From positions 1-32,649 of the forward strand of contig CAMNHM010000013.1 in the NCBI GenBank assembly GCA_946539475.1: a DNA stretch of 32,649 bases. Reading direction: 5' to 3'. The notes below the pieces were generated by a model. The model did no database searches and had not been told where the DNA came from. It saw only the letters and a program-made list of their open reading frames with translations. The DNA is from an uncultured Prevotellaceae bacterium. GTDB lineage: Bacteria > Bacteroidota > Bacteroidia > Bacteroidales > Bacteroidaceae. Within the stretch, counting starts at the first letter, position 1. Each line of letters opens with the position of its first letter. Positions 23,230 to 31,554 of this stretch are shown piece after piece. The translations under genes and the position numbers were made by a program.

Positions 23230-24039
23230 CTAAAAAGTGCAGGGCAACGCCAGCAGCTGGTACATCAGCGTGCGAGCCATGCGCTGGTGGCCGGCATCAT
23301 TGGGATGCAGGAGGTCGGCCTCGCTCCTGAAGTATTGGGCATGTTCGGCCAGCATGGGGAATAGTCCGCTGCTGGCACTCCAGTCGATGACGGGAAGAGC
23401 CCACACGCTGCCCGCTTCCTTGACAGCTTCGACGTAGACGTCGAGATACTCGCCGCACTGGTTGGTGTACGACTCGTCGCACTGCCAGTTCTTCTCGTTG
23501 GCATGGAAGTCGGAGCGGTGGATGGGCGTCAGCAGCACGATCTGCTTCGTGGGGAAGGTGCGTTTCAGCGAGTCGAGGGCAATGTTGATGCGCCCCTTGA
23601 ACGTTGTGGGATCCATCGATGGCGTGCGCTGCCTACGTACGTGCATCTTCTTCGGTTGCCCGTGTCCGTACTCTACCTCCGTGACACGCTCATCCCACCA
23701 CTGTCCCAGAGGCACGCCATTGTTATAGTCGTTTGTGCCACAGAATATCAGGATGGCATCGAAGTCCTGCCCATGCTCCTGTTTCAGCTGGTCGGCCTGA
23801 CGGGGGATGTCATTCCACTGACGACCACTGACGCCATACACATAAGGCGTGATCTGCAGCCAGTCCTCGAGGAATCCCCAGTACTTCTTCTTAGAGCCGT
23901 TGTTACGAGGGTCGGTGATAGAGTCTCCCAGATAGGCCACGCGCTTGCCCTGCCAGGGGTGGGCGACGAGCATCTGCGACATGGCGGGTACTGCCAGCAA
24001 TAAGCCGAGCAACAAGACGATTGTTTTCTTTCGATTCAT
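23230..24039 (-). CDS. Exported SGNH/GDSL-family hydrolase
   Basis: SGNH enzymes are esterases, often deacetylating sugars. The 269-residue protein has a Sec signal (MNRKKTIVLLLGLLLAVPAMS) without lipobox. Block I is AYLGDSITD with the catalytic Ser, block II is VYGVSGRQWNDI with the oxyanion Gly, block III is FCGTNDYNNG with the Asn, and block V is DLLHPNDAGHQRMA with the catalytic Asp/His. It lies 55 bases after the GH127-type gene and 24 bases before the nucleotidyltransferase fusion, with no promoter seen in either gap. It may act with the arabinofuranosidase-like enzyme on plant polymers by removing acyl groups. Confidence 0.85.
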   Translation of the reverse strand: MNRKKTIVLLLGLLLAVPAMSQMLVAHPWQGKRVAYLGDSITDPRNNGSKKKYWGFLEDWLQITPYVYGVSGRQWNDIPRQADQLKQEHGQDFDAILIFCGTNDYNNGVPLGQWWDERVTEVEYGHGQPKKMHVRRQRTPSMDPTTFKGRINIALDSLKRTFPTKQIVLLTPIHRSDFHANEKNWQCDESYTNQCGEYLDVYVEAVKEAGSVWALPVIDWSASSGLFPMLAEHAQYFRSEADLLHPNDAGHQRMARTLMYQLLALPCTF

Positions 24040-24094
24040 AGTATGTTTGTTTCAAATTGAACGCCGTAGCGCTGTGTTTCTTCCAAGCGAGAGG

Positions 24095-27000
24095 CTACAG
24101 CAGGACTTTCTTTCCGCCGACGATGCTGACGCCCTTGCCCTGCTTTCCCATCATCCGGCCTCCAAGGTCGTAGCCAGCTGGCTGGCTGGAATCCTGACGG
24201 ATGTCACGTATGGCTGTCGCATGGCTGATATAATCGTCGACGCTAGCCACGAAGTTAATGTCGAGAATGTCGGAGCTGCCTGTTGCCGAGGTCATCCCGA
24301 AGATGGTCTGCCCGATGCAGACATTGGGACGCTCGCCGCTGAAGTTCTCGTAGATGCCGCTCGTCGACATGTTCCATGCCACCACCTGCTGGCGCTGGCC
24401 GCCGATGGTGACCGCCTTCGTATGCGAAGGAGCCACCTGCGTACCGTGGTTGGAGCCGTTCAGCCACCAGAGATAGCTGTCGCCGGCGCTGGTGCGGAGG
24501 TTGGTGCCCCTGACGACAAGGAACTTCTGTTCCTGGCCGATGGTGTAGTCGCAGTTGCCATAGCTCAGCGACAGGCAGACGTTGTTCTGTCCCGCCGCCC
24601 TGACGTGGATGGTGTTCTTTTCGGTGTCGTAAGTGATGTTCGACGCTGCGACGCGCCCTGCATCGCCCGTCGTCCAGTCGGTGCAGCGGAAGCGATAGGC
24701 ATGGTTGTCGTAGTCTTTCAGCAGGCGCAGGTAGTAGAGCCCCGGGCATAACGTCGACGGTGAGGCCGTCAGCCGCACGACAAACTTTTTTTTGCCCTTG
24801 GCCATCGCTGCCGGGATAGGATACTCGGCGTTGTAGAACCCGTTGCCGTCACTCCCCTTCGCCGTGGCCGGTATGGTGATGTCTGCCAGCTTCTGACCGT
24901 CGACCGTCAGCGTGGCCATACGCCCCTTGTCAGCCAGGTTGAAGCGCAGCATCAGGCTGAGGTTTTCCTCAATGCCGCTGTTGTTGTAGAGTGTGTACTG
25001 AATATAGCCGTTGGCACGGGCATCACGATAACGCTCGGTGTTGTAGTCGCCCGTAGTGCTGTTGCTGCTGTGAGAGCCCTCGTGCCCGGCTTCGCTCTGC
25101 TGCTCGCCCGGTGCTACGAAGTCGAGGGTGCGCTGCTGCAGGGCTTCTGCCTCCGCCTCACTCTGTGCCATCGTGCTGTTGGCGTAGTTCTCAGCCGTCT
25201 GCTGATACCAGTAGCACATGTAGCGCTGGTGATGAATCTTGTAGAAAGGCACCAGCTTCAGCGTTGTCCACTTATAGCTGGTGACGCCCTCACGGCTGGC
25301 ATCGATGGTGAAGCTGAGCTCCGTGCTGCGCAGTCGCTGTATACGGCTGAGCACGTCGCCGCGTTGTCCGATGAGCAGCGGTGCCGACGTGAGGTTCAAT
25401 GCCGACGTCCGACTGCCGGGAGCATGGTCCATGCGCCCCTCGCCGGCGTATTCGTTCTTCAGCTGCTCGCCGTCGCTGGTGGCTGCTCCGAGGAGGATAG
25501 GTCCGAACTTGAAGGCGATGTAGTCGGTGTAGTTGGGGCACTCCTCATAGCGCAGCTCCATCGGCAGGTTGACGGTGATCTTGTCGCCGGCGGCCCACGT
25601 GCGGCTTACCTTGACGTAGCTGGCAACGCCTTTCTCAACGGCTGCGTTGACTGCCTGTCCGTTGACGCTGACCTGATAGTCACTGCCAGCCCACGAGGGA
25701 TGGCGCAAGGCGATAGTATAGGTACCCGCGCGCCCGATGGTAAGCTCGGTGTAGGAAGTATTGGGGAAGGCGGTCTGCTGAGTGACGACAAAGTCGTCGG
25801 AGACAAGGCGGCTGGGCGTGAAGAGGTTGACGTAGAGCGTCTGTCCGCCGTCGTGGGTATAGACGAAATGGGCGTACTTCGAGTGGTTCTCCATGCCCGT
25901 CCCCACGCAGCACCACATGCCTTGGTTCACCTGCGAATAGATGCGGTAGCCCTGCGGCCGCAGGGTGGTAAAGTAGACGTAGCCGCCAGTCGTGGGATCC
26001 TGTGTCGAGAGGATGTGATTCCACATCGTGTTCTCATAGAAGTCGACATACCTGGCGTCGCCGGTGCGGTCGAAGAGCATCTCCGAGAACTTCATCATGT
26101 TGTTCGAGTTGCAGCTCTCCGGCCCGTCGAGATGGTCGATGTACCGATGGCTGTTGGCCACCGAGAGGAAATGCTCGCCAACAGAGTTGCCGCCGATGCA
26201 GACGGTGCGGTTCTCGGCCACGTCCTGCCAGAAGTTCTCGGCAGCGCGCCGATAGCTCGTGGCGGTGGGGTCTTGCTCATAGATACGCTCCATGCCGATG
26301 AACTTCGGCACCTGCGTGTTGGCGTGCTTGCCGTCGAGGAACGTCTTGTTTAGCGTCTGCATGCTGTTGAGCATCGTCTTATGCGTGTATTTCTTGGCTG
26401 CCGCGAGATATTTCTGGTCGCCAAAGAGCTGATAGGCATCGAGCATCGACTCGTTCATGCCGCCATGCTCGCAGTTGAGCCAGTCTTGCATGTCGTTCTC
26501 AGAGACGCGGCTCACGACGTTCACCGCCCAGTCAGACATCTTCCGGAACAGCTCGAGCGCCACCTCGCTGCCGCTGTACAGATAGGCATCGCGCAAGCCT
26601 GCCAGGATCTTGTGCTCGACGTAGAAGGGCACCCACCCCCAATTATTGCGGATGGTAGCGGTGTTGCCCTTGTAGAGGTCGCGCCACGACTGGTTGATGG
26701 GCTGTCCGCCCAGGAAGCCGTAGAGGCCGTCGGTGTCGCCGTCGTACTGCTCCTGACATTCCTTCAGCACGCCGAGCATGTAGTCGAGGCGTTCCTTCAG
26801 CTGCTGTCGCACCGTCTCGTCGTGACTGGCGGCATAGGCCATCGCAAGGGCCGAGAGATAGTGTCCGCCCACGTGGCCGCTCAGGTCGAAACCGGCATCA
26901 CCACCCCAGTTGCGGAAGTTGGGGTGCTTCGCCTCCCACTGGTAATATGGCGAACTGGCATCCTTCGTGGCTGCCAGCCCTGCCTGGCGCACGAAAGGCG

Positions 27001-27190
27001 TCAGCAGGCGGTCGGTGTCGTACTGCAGCAGCACGCCGATGTTCTTTTCCATGGCCGTCTTCATGGGGCCGTCGAGCAGCTCCACTTGATGCAGGTCGAA
27101 ATGTTTGGGATAGAGTTTGCTCTGAGCTGTCGCCGTCAGCGATGCCAGAAGTGCCACAAGGCACAACAGGGATTGTTTGAGACTGATCAT
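24095..27190 (-). CDS. GH127/GH146-superfamily beta-L-arabinofuranosidase-like glycoside hydrolase
   Basis: This enzyme probably removes beta-L-arabinofuranose from plant glycans. The 1031-residue protein has a Sec signal (MISLKQSLLCLVALLASLTATA). The catalytic alpha/alpha-toroid (about 25-470) shows WGGDAGFDLSGHVGGHYLSALA, the PESC motif (Glu358, Cys360) and MWCCVGTGMENHSKYA (Cys427, Cys428). These match the zinc-binding Glu and three cysteines, one of them the nucleophile, of the GH127 mechanism. Beta-sandwich domains follow, with DUF4986-like and terminal domains up to about residue 1005. The end YDLGGRMMGKQGKGVSIVGGKKVLL looks like the short C-terminal segment of many Prevotella exported proteins and may be a sorting tail. 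It opens the long minus-strand gene run. Confidence 0.88.
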   Translation of the reverse strand: MISLKQSLLCLVALLASLTATAQSKLYPKHFDLHQVELLDGPMKTAMEKNIGVLLQYDTDRLLTPFVRQAGLAATKDASSPYYQWEAKHPNFRNWGGDAGFDLSGHVGGHYLSALAMAYAASHDETVRQQLKERLDYMLGVLKECQEQYDGDTDGLYGFLGGQPINQSWRDLYKGNTATIRNNWGWVPFYVEHKILAGLRDAYLYSGSEVALELFRKMSDWAVNVVSRVSENDMQDWLNCEHGGMNESMLDAYQLFGDQKYLAAAKKYTHKTMLNSMQTLNKTFLDGKHANTQVPKFIGMERIYEQDPTATSYRRAAENFWQDVAENRTVCIGGNSVGEHFLSVANSHRYIDHLDGPESCNSNNMMKFSEMLFDRTGDARYVDFYENTMWNHILSTQDPTTGGYVYFTTLRPQGYRIYSQVNQGMWCCVGTGMENHSKYAHFVYTHDGGQTLYVNLFTPSRLVSDDFVVTQQTAFPNTSYTELTIGRAGTYTIALRHPSWAGSDYQVSVNGQAVNAAVEKGVASYVKVSRTWAAGDKITVNLPMELRYEECPNYTDYIAFKFGPILLGAATSDGEQLKNEYAGEGRMDHAPGSRTSALNLTSAPLLIGQRGDVLSRIQRLRSTELSFTIDASREGVTSYKWTTLKLVPFYKIHHQRYMCYWYQQTAENYANSTMAQSEAEAEALQQRTLDFVAPGEQQSEAGHEGSHSSNSTTGDYNTERYRDARANGYIQYTLYNNSGIEENLSLMLRFNLADKGRMATLTVDGQKLADITIPATAKGSDGNGFYNAEYPIPAAMAKGKKKFVVRLTASPSTLCPGLYYLRLLKDYDNHAYRFRCTDWTTGDAGRVAASNITYDTEKNTIHVRAAGQNNVCLSLSYGNCDYTIGQEQKFLVVRGTNLRTSAGDSYLWWLNGSNHGTQVAPSHTKAVTIGGQRQQVVAWNMSTSGIYENFSGERPNVCIGQTIFGMTSATGSSDILDINFVASVDDYISHATAIRDIRQDSSQPAGYDLGGRMMGKQGKGVSIVGGKKVLL

Positions 27191-27212
27191 TATGGTTGTT
27201 GTTTATTTTGTG

Positions 27213-27220
27213 CAAAGTTA
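27213..27220 (-). promoter_or_regulatory. -7 element of the promoter for the GH127 gene and downstream genes
   Basis: On the minus strand this reads TAACTTTG. A weak CTTG (27241-27244) lies about 20 bp upstream. Because the following genes have small gaps without visible promoters, it may drive the whole eight-gene run. Confidence 0.5.
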
Positions 27221-27356
27221 CGAAAAAAAACGCATATCCGCAAGCTTTCCCTCATTTATTCGTGTTAAAAAAGACTTATCGCCCGATTATTGGCCAGACG
27301 GCATAATGTAACAAGAACGTAACATCATTTTGGAACTATATTTCCGCAGAAAGGTG

Positions 27357-27364
27357 TACCTTTG
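27357..27364 (+). promoter_or_regulatory. Possible distal promoter of the transglutaminase gene
   Basis: TACCTTTG matches the -7 consensus; the nearest TTTG (27329-27332) is 24 bp upstream, rather far. A transcript from here would carry a leader of over 200 bases with the palindrome and hairpins described separately. Confidence 0.35.
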
Positions 27365-27421
27365 CACCCAGATTGCGACAAGCGTGTGTTATCACGTCGA
27401 TAAGTGACAATATCCAGAATC

Positions 27422-27435
27422 AAGATTATAATCTT
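27422..27435. repeat. 14-bp perfect palindrome in the transglutaminase upstream region
   Basis: AAGATTATAATCTT is a perfect inverted repeat. It could be an operator for a dimeric regulator, or part of the leader. Confidence 0.5.
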
Positions 27436-27457
27436 ATCCATGAATGTTTTTTAGGGG

Positions 27458-27529
27458 GAATATCCCGGGGGGCGCCACCGCTTTCCGGGGTATTCATTTT
27501 TGGTGCGGGCACTATACCGAATGGCACCA
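27458..27529 (+). promoter_or_regulatory. Two hairpins between the two transglutaminase promoters
   Basis: GAATATCCCGG (27458-27468) pairs with CCGGGGTATTC (27485-27495; one G-U pair) and is followed by ATTTTT, which is terminator-like. TGGTGC (27501-27506) pairs with GCACCA (27524-27529). Together they could terminate or attenuate a transcript from the distal promoter. No riboswitch class is recognised. Confidence 0.4.
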
Positions 27530-27553
27530 GATTGCAAAAAACAAACGATTATG

Positions 27554-27585
27554 TTTGGCGTTTGTCTCGTTTTTTAATACCTTTG
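27554..27585 (+). promoter_or_regulatory. Proximal promoter of the transglutaminase gene
   Basis: TTTG (27554-27557) and TACCTTTG (27578-27585) are 20 bp apart, the full Bacteroidota pattern. The ATG at 27590 follows only four bases after the -7 element, so the transcript would be leaderless or nearly so. Confidence 0.65.
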
Positions 27586-27589
27586 CACC

Positions 27590-30013
27590 ATGAAAACAAT
27601 CGTTCGTTACACACTCTTCACGGCTGCGTTCCTCTGCCTGGCGTGCCAGCAGCATTCCGACAGCCAGGCCAGGGAAGCCCTCGTCGACTTCCTCTATACG
27701 TACATGTCGCTGCCCGACAAGACCGACTACACGCGTGAGTTTTACGAGAGAAACGTCGAGCTGTCACTTCAAGCAAGACGCGAGCTTCCATGGGGTAAGC
27801 AGTTGCCAGAACGCGAGTTCCGACATTTTGTCGTCCCCGTACGAGTCAACAACGAGACGCTCGACTCCAGCCGTGCCGTCTTCTACCGTGAGCTGAAGGA
27901 GCGTGTAGAGGGCCTGACGATGGAGGAGGCCATTCTCGAGGTCAACCACTGGTGTCACGAGCATGCCACCTATCGCCCCAGCGACGCTCGCACTAGCAGC
28001 CCCCTGGCCACCATCCGCACCGCCTACGGACGCTGTGGCGAGGAGTCGACGCTGCTCGTGGCTGCCCTCAGGGCCGTCGCCATTCCGGCAAGACAGGTCT
28101 ACACCCCACGATGGGCTCACACCGACGACAACCACGCCTGGGTGGAAGCATGGGCCGACGGACGATGGCATTTCCTGGGAGCCTGCGAGCCCGAGGCGGT
28201 GCTCGACCTGGGGTGGTTCAACGAGAGCGCCTCGCGCGGCATGCTGATGCACACCAAGGTCTTCGGCGACTACGACGGACCTGAGGAGGTGATGAGCCGC
28301 ACGCCCTGCTACACCGAGATCAACGTCATCGACCATTATGCGCCCACCTCTCAGGTTACCCTGCGCGTGACCGACGATGCCGGTGATCCCGTCGCCGATG
28401 CCACCGTCGAATTCAAGCTATACAACTATGCCGAGTTCTACACCGTAGCCACAAAGACCACCGACAGCCAGGGGCGCGCCTCGCTGACGGCAGGCCGGGG
28501 CGACATGCTCGTATGGGTGTCGAAAGACGGAAGGGCTTCCCACCGGCTGGTGACCTTCGACCAAGACAAGGAGGTGGCCATCACGCTTCCCGCCGACAGC
28601 GAGCCGATGACCGCGGAAGAGCTCGACATCGTGCCGCCACCCGTCAGTGCCACGCCACCCTCCGTCAGCGATGAGCAGCGGAAAGCCAACGACCGCCGGC
28701 TGGCACAGGAGGACAGCATCCGACAGGCTTACGAGGCAACGATGCCGGTCGAGCAGTGGCGAGGCAACCACGACGTGATCAGCCGCTTCCTTGACGATGC
28801 GCGCGACAAGACGCTGGCGCGACAGCTGCTCGGCGTACTCTCGAAGAAAGACCTGCGCGACGTCGCCCTCGACGTGCTCAACGACAACCTCACGCCTCTC
28901 GCCGACACGTCGGAGGTCGGCCTCAGATACATCCTCTGCCCGCGCGTCGAGAACGAGTGGCTAACGCCCTACAAAGCCTTCCTGCGCCGACAGATGGGCA
29001 CCATCGCGAGCGTAGAAGAGCTGGCGAAGTGGTGCACCGACAGCATCACCATCGACGGCGACCACAATCCGCAACAGCTGCGCATGCAGCCCCTGAGCAC
29101 CTACCGCGAGCGGACCACCGACCGCCTGGGGCGCAGCATCTTCTTCGTCAGCGCTGCCCGCAGCCTCGGATTCCCGGCACGCATCAACGAGATCGACGGC
29201 ACGACGCAATACTACGGCGACGACCACCAGTGGCACGACGTGTTCACCAGCGACGCACGACAGCGCCCCACTGCCACGTTGCGCCTCCGCTACCAGGCCG
29301 CCGCACACTTCGACAACCCGAAGTACTACATCCACTTCACCCTCAGCCGTATCGTCGACGGACGTCCGCAGCTGCTCACCTTCCCCGAGGACGCCACGTG
29401 GCAGACGACCTTCGCACAGGGCATAGCGCTGGAGCAGGGCGACTACCTCCTTACGACGGGCACCCGCATGGCCAGCGGCAAGGTACTGGCACGCATGCTG
29501 CCGTTCACCCTCAAGGGCGACACGACGCTCGACTTCACCCTGCGCGAGAACCGGGAAGAGGTGCAGGTCATCGGAGCCTTCAATGCAGAGAACGTCTATC
29601 ACGACCTGCAACAGCAAGCCGACAAGAGCCTCCTCTCCACCACCGGACGCGGCTATTATGTCGTTGCCGTCGTAGCACCCAACCACGAGCCCACGAACCA
29701 CGCCCTGCGCGACATCGCAACCTGCAGGGAGCAGTTTGAGAAATGGGGACGGAAGATTGTCGTCCTACTTCAAGGAGAAGAGCAAGAGAAGAGATTCAAC
29801 CGCAACGAGTTCAACCAGTTACCATCAACCGTAGTATGGGGAACGGACATCGGCGGAAAGATCGAGCACGAGATGCGCAGCGAGCTGAAGCTGTCGAGCC
29901 CGTCGCTGCCCGTCTTCCTCATCTGCGACACGTTCAACCGCGTGGTGTTCTGCCAACAGGGCTACACCATCAACCTAGGCGAACAGCTGCTGAAGGTCAT
30001 CGCGCAGCTATAG
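27590..30013 (+). CDS. Transglutaminase-like superfamily lipoprotein with a degenerate second transglutaminase segment
   Basis: This lipoprotein belongs to the cysteine transglutaminase/protease-like superfamily; in bacteria many members are proteases or amidases. The 807-residue protein has a lipobox at LCLAC (Cys19). The first core (about 110-205) shows TAYGRCGEESTLLVAALRAVAIPARQV with Cys149 and TDDNHAWVEAW with His182; Glu200 in GACEPE may be the third residue. A beta-sandwich regulatory-like domain follows at about 253-335. Residues about 512-552 repeat the pattern (LGRSIFFVSAARSLGFPARINEI, GDDHQWHDVF), but Ser526 replaces the Cys. The C-terminal 150 residues (VVAVVAPNHEPTNHALRDI.., LPVFLICD) look thioredoxin-fold. 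The start is fixed by the lipoprotein signal and the promoter. Confidence 0.85.
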   Translation: MKTIVRYTLFTAAFLCLACQQHSDSQAREALVDFLYTYMSLPDKTDYTREFYERNVELSLQARRELPWGKQLPEREFRHFVVPVRVNNETLDSSRAVFYRELKERVEGLTMEEAILEVNHWCHEHATYRPSDARTSSPLATIRTAYGRCGEESTLLVAALRAVAIPARQVYTPRWAHTDDNHAWVEAWADGRWHFLGACEPEAVLDLGWFNESASRGMLMHTKVFGDYDGPEEVMSRTPCYTEINVIDHYAPTSQVTLRVTDDAGDPVADATVEFKLYNYAEFYTVATKTTDSQGRASLTAGRGDMLVWVSKDGRASHRLVTFDQDKEVAITLPADSEPMTAEELDIVPPPVSATPPSVSDEQRKANDRRLAQEDSIRQAYEATMPVEQWRGNHDVISRFLDDARDKTLARQLLGVLSKKDLRDVALDVLNDNLTPLADTSEVGLRYILCPRVENEWLTPYKAFLRRQMGTIASVEELAKWCTDSITIDGDHNPQQLRMQPLSTYRERTTDRLGRSIFFVSAARSLGFPARINEIDGTTQYYGDDHQWHDVFTSDARQRPTATLRLRYQAAAHFDNPKYYIHFTLSRIVDGRPQLLTFPEDATWQTTFAQGIALEQGDYLLTTGTRMASGKVLARMLPFTLKGDTTLDFTLRENREEVQVIGAFNAENVYHDLQQQADKSLLSTTGRGYYVVAVVAPNHEPTNHALRDIATCREQFEKWGRKIVVLLQGEEQEKRFNRNEFNQLPSTVVWGTDIGGKIEHEMRSELKLSSPSLPVFLICDTFNRVVFCQQGYTINLGEQLLKVIAQL

Positions 30014-30016
30014 CAT

Positions 30017-30115
30017 GCCGATCGCGAAGGGGCGGTCAGCATGCCTATCGCGAAAGTGCGTCAGCCCGCCGATCGCGAAGGGGGCGGTCAGCCACCTATC
30101 GCCAGGCGCACAGCC
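30017..30115. repeat. Four tandem copies of a 25-26 bp unit reaching into the cutC 3' end
   Basis: Units begin at 30017, 30043, 30068 and 30094, each with GCC or ACC, then KATCGCGAAGG-like sequence and GTCAGC. The fourth copy encodes the C-terminal LAIGG of CutC, and the cutC stop (30088-30090) is inside the third copy. The 74-base space between the transglutaminase stop and cutC consists almost wholly of these copies. Confidence 0.75.
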
Positions 30116-30762
30116 TTCACCCTCTCAGCCGATGTCAGCCCTGTGCCTCCCGAGCAGGAGCCGTGAATCTCCTGGCAGCCCGTCTGGTCGAGTATCAGCC
30201 GGGCGTTGTCTTCGCTGACGCCACCACCGGGCATCACGATCAGCCGGTCGCCGGCAAGGTCGCGCAGCTGTCGCAGCAGACCGATACCGCCGGCGGCAGA
30301 GGGGGCCTGCCCCGACGTGAGCACACGACGACAGCCTGCTACAATCACCTGCTCGAGCGCCACGAGCGGACGGCGACAGCGGTCGAAGGCGCGATGAAAC
30401 GTGAACGGGAGGCCCTGCGCCTGACGCACGAGCATGCTCGTTGCAGCAATGTCGACATCGCCTTCTGCGGTGAGCACCCCACCGACGATGCCGTCGGCAA
30501 ACGGCACAGCGGCAGCAATGTCCATCGCCATCACCCGCAGCTCCGATGGCGAATAGACGAAATCGCCCTCGCGAGGACGGATAAGGACATGGATCTTCAG
30601 CTGCGGAAAGCGCTGGCGCACATACTGCAGAAGGCCCACCGAGGGCGTGAGGCCGTCGAGCGACAGCGCAGAGCAGAGCTCCACACGCTCTGCCCCACCC
30701 TCCACGGCTGCCTCCACGCTGCCGAGGCTGGCCGTACACACTTCAAGGATTCTTCGTGGCAT
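30088..30762 (-). CDS. cutC: CutC family protein
   Basis: CutC is a TIM-barrel protein named for copper homeostasis in Escherichia coli; its biochemical role is still debated. The start at 30762 gives MPRRILEVCTASLGSVEAAVEGGAERVELCSALSLDGLTPS, the clear CutC N-terminus; 224 residues in all. Other signatures are IHVLIRPREGDFVYS, FADGIVGGVL, FTFHRAFD and VLTSGQ with the final EIHGSC. A longer in-frame start at 30813 lies upstream of the predicted promoter and is rejected. It is transcribed toward the transglutaminase gene and diverges from the response regulator. Confidence 0.93.
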   Translation of the reverse strand: MPRRILEVCTASLGSVEAAVEGGAERVELCSALSLDGLTPSVGLLQYVRQRFPQLKIHVLIRPREGDFVYSPSELRVMAMDIAAAVPFADGIVGGVLTAEGDVDIAATSMLVRQAQGLPFTFHRAFDRCRRPLVALEQVIVAGCRRVLTSGQAPSAAGGIGLLRQLRDLAGDRLIVMPGGGVSEDNARLILDQTGCQEIHGSCSGGTGLTSAERVKAVRLAIGG

Positions 30763-30791
30763 AGTCGGATAGCTTTTTCGTTTTACGACGG

Positions 30792-30799
30792 CAAAGTTA
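30792..30799 (-). promoter_or_regulatory. -7 element of the cutC promoter
   Basis: On the minus strand this reads TAACTTTG, 30 bases before the CutC ATG at 30762. It rules out the longer ORF start at 30813. Confidence 0.55.
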
Positions 30800-30853
30800 C
30801 TATTTTTTTTCATCTTTTTCGCTTAAAAGCTAGGAATTTCCACATAATTGTCG

Positions 30854-30861
30854 TAACTTTG
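30854..30861 (+). promoter_or_regulatory. -7 element of the two-component system promoter
   Basis: TAACTTTG lies 34 bases before the response-regulator ATG and diverges from the cutC promoter 55 bp away, so one regulator could act on both. No TTTG at -33 is seen. Confidence 0.55.
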
Positions 30862-30894
30862 CTCCATCAAACAACAATCCGGAAGACAACGCTT

Positions 30895-31554
30895 ATGAAA
30901 CACATTCTGATAGTCGACGACGAGCAGGACCTGTGCGACATTCTCCGCTTCAACCTAGAGGCAGAGGGCTATCGCGTGACGACGGCACACTCGGCCGAAG
31001 AGGCCAAAGAGACGGGATTCGACGACGTCGACCTCATCCTCCTCGACGTGATGATGCCGGGCATGTCGGGCTTCGAGCTCGCCAGCGAACTGGGCAACCG
31101 CACGCCCATCATCTTCCTCACCGCAAAGGATGCTGAGGACGACGTGCTACACGGCTTCCAGCTAGGCGCCGACGACTACATCGCAAAACCATTTTCAGTC
31201 AAGCAGTTGACGGCTCGTGTTAAAGCTGTGCTTAACCGTACTACAAACATCAAGGCCATCACTAGCTTCGAAGGGCTGCTGCTCGACGAAGAGACGAAGA
31301 CCGTGACCCTCGACGGCAAGCACATCGTACTGACAAAGACCGAGTTCACGCTCCTCAAGCTGCTGCTCACCGAGCAGGGACGCGTCTTCTCACGACAGGA
31401 GCTGCTGGAGAAAGTATGGCCCGACGACGTGATCGTCACCGACCGCACCGTCGACGTCAACATCACCCGCCTGAGGAAGAAACTGGGCAGCTATGCACCC
31501 CACATCGCCACACGACAGGGATTTGGCTACTACTTCAAAGCCGAAACGACATGA
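30895..31554 (+). CDS. OmpR/PhoB-family response regulator
   Basis: This is a cytoplasmic DNA-binding regulator activated by phosphorylation. The 219-residue protein has a receiver domain (1-115) with acidic pair Asp8-Asp9 (ILIVDDEQD), phosphorylation site Asp51 (ILLDVMMPGMSG) and Lys in ADDYIAKPF, then a winged-helix domain (about 125-219) with LTKTEFTLLKLL, VFSRQELLEKVWP, VDVNITRLRKKLG and the final GFGYYF. The start at 30895 (MKHILIVDDE) is the standard receiver opening. Its stop overlaps the kinase start (ATGA). The genes it controls are not visible here. Confidence 0.95.
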   Translation: MKHILIVDDEQDLCDILRFNLEAEGYRVTTAHSAEEAKETGFDDVDLILLDVMMPGMSGFELASELGNRTPIIFLTAKDAEDDVLHGFQLGADDYIAKPFSVKQLTARVKAVLNRTTNIKAITSFEGLLLDEETKTVTLDGKHIVLTKTEFTLLKLLLTEQGRVFSRQELLEKVWPDDVIVTDRTVDVNITRLRKKLGSYAPHIATRQGFGYYFKAETT

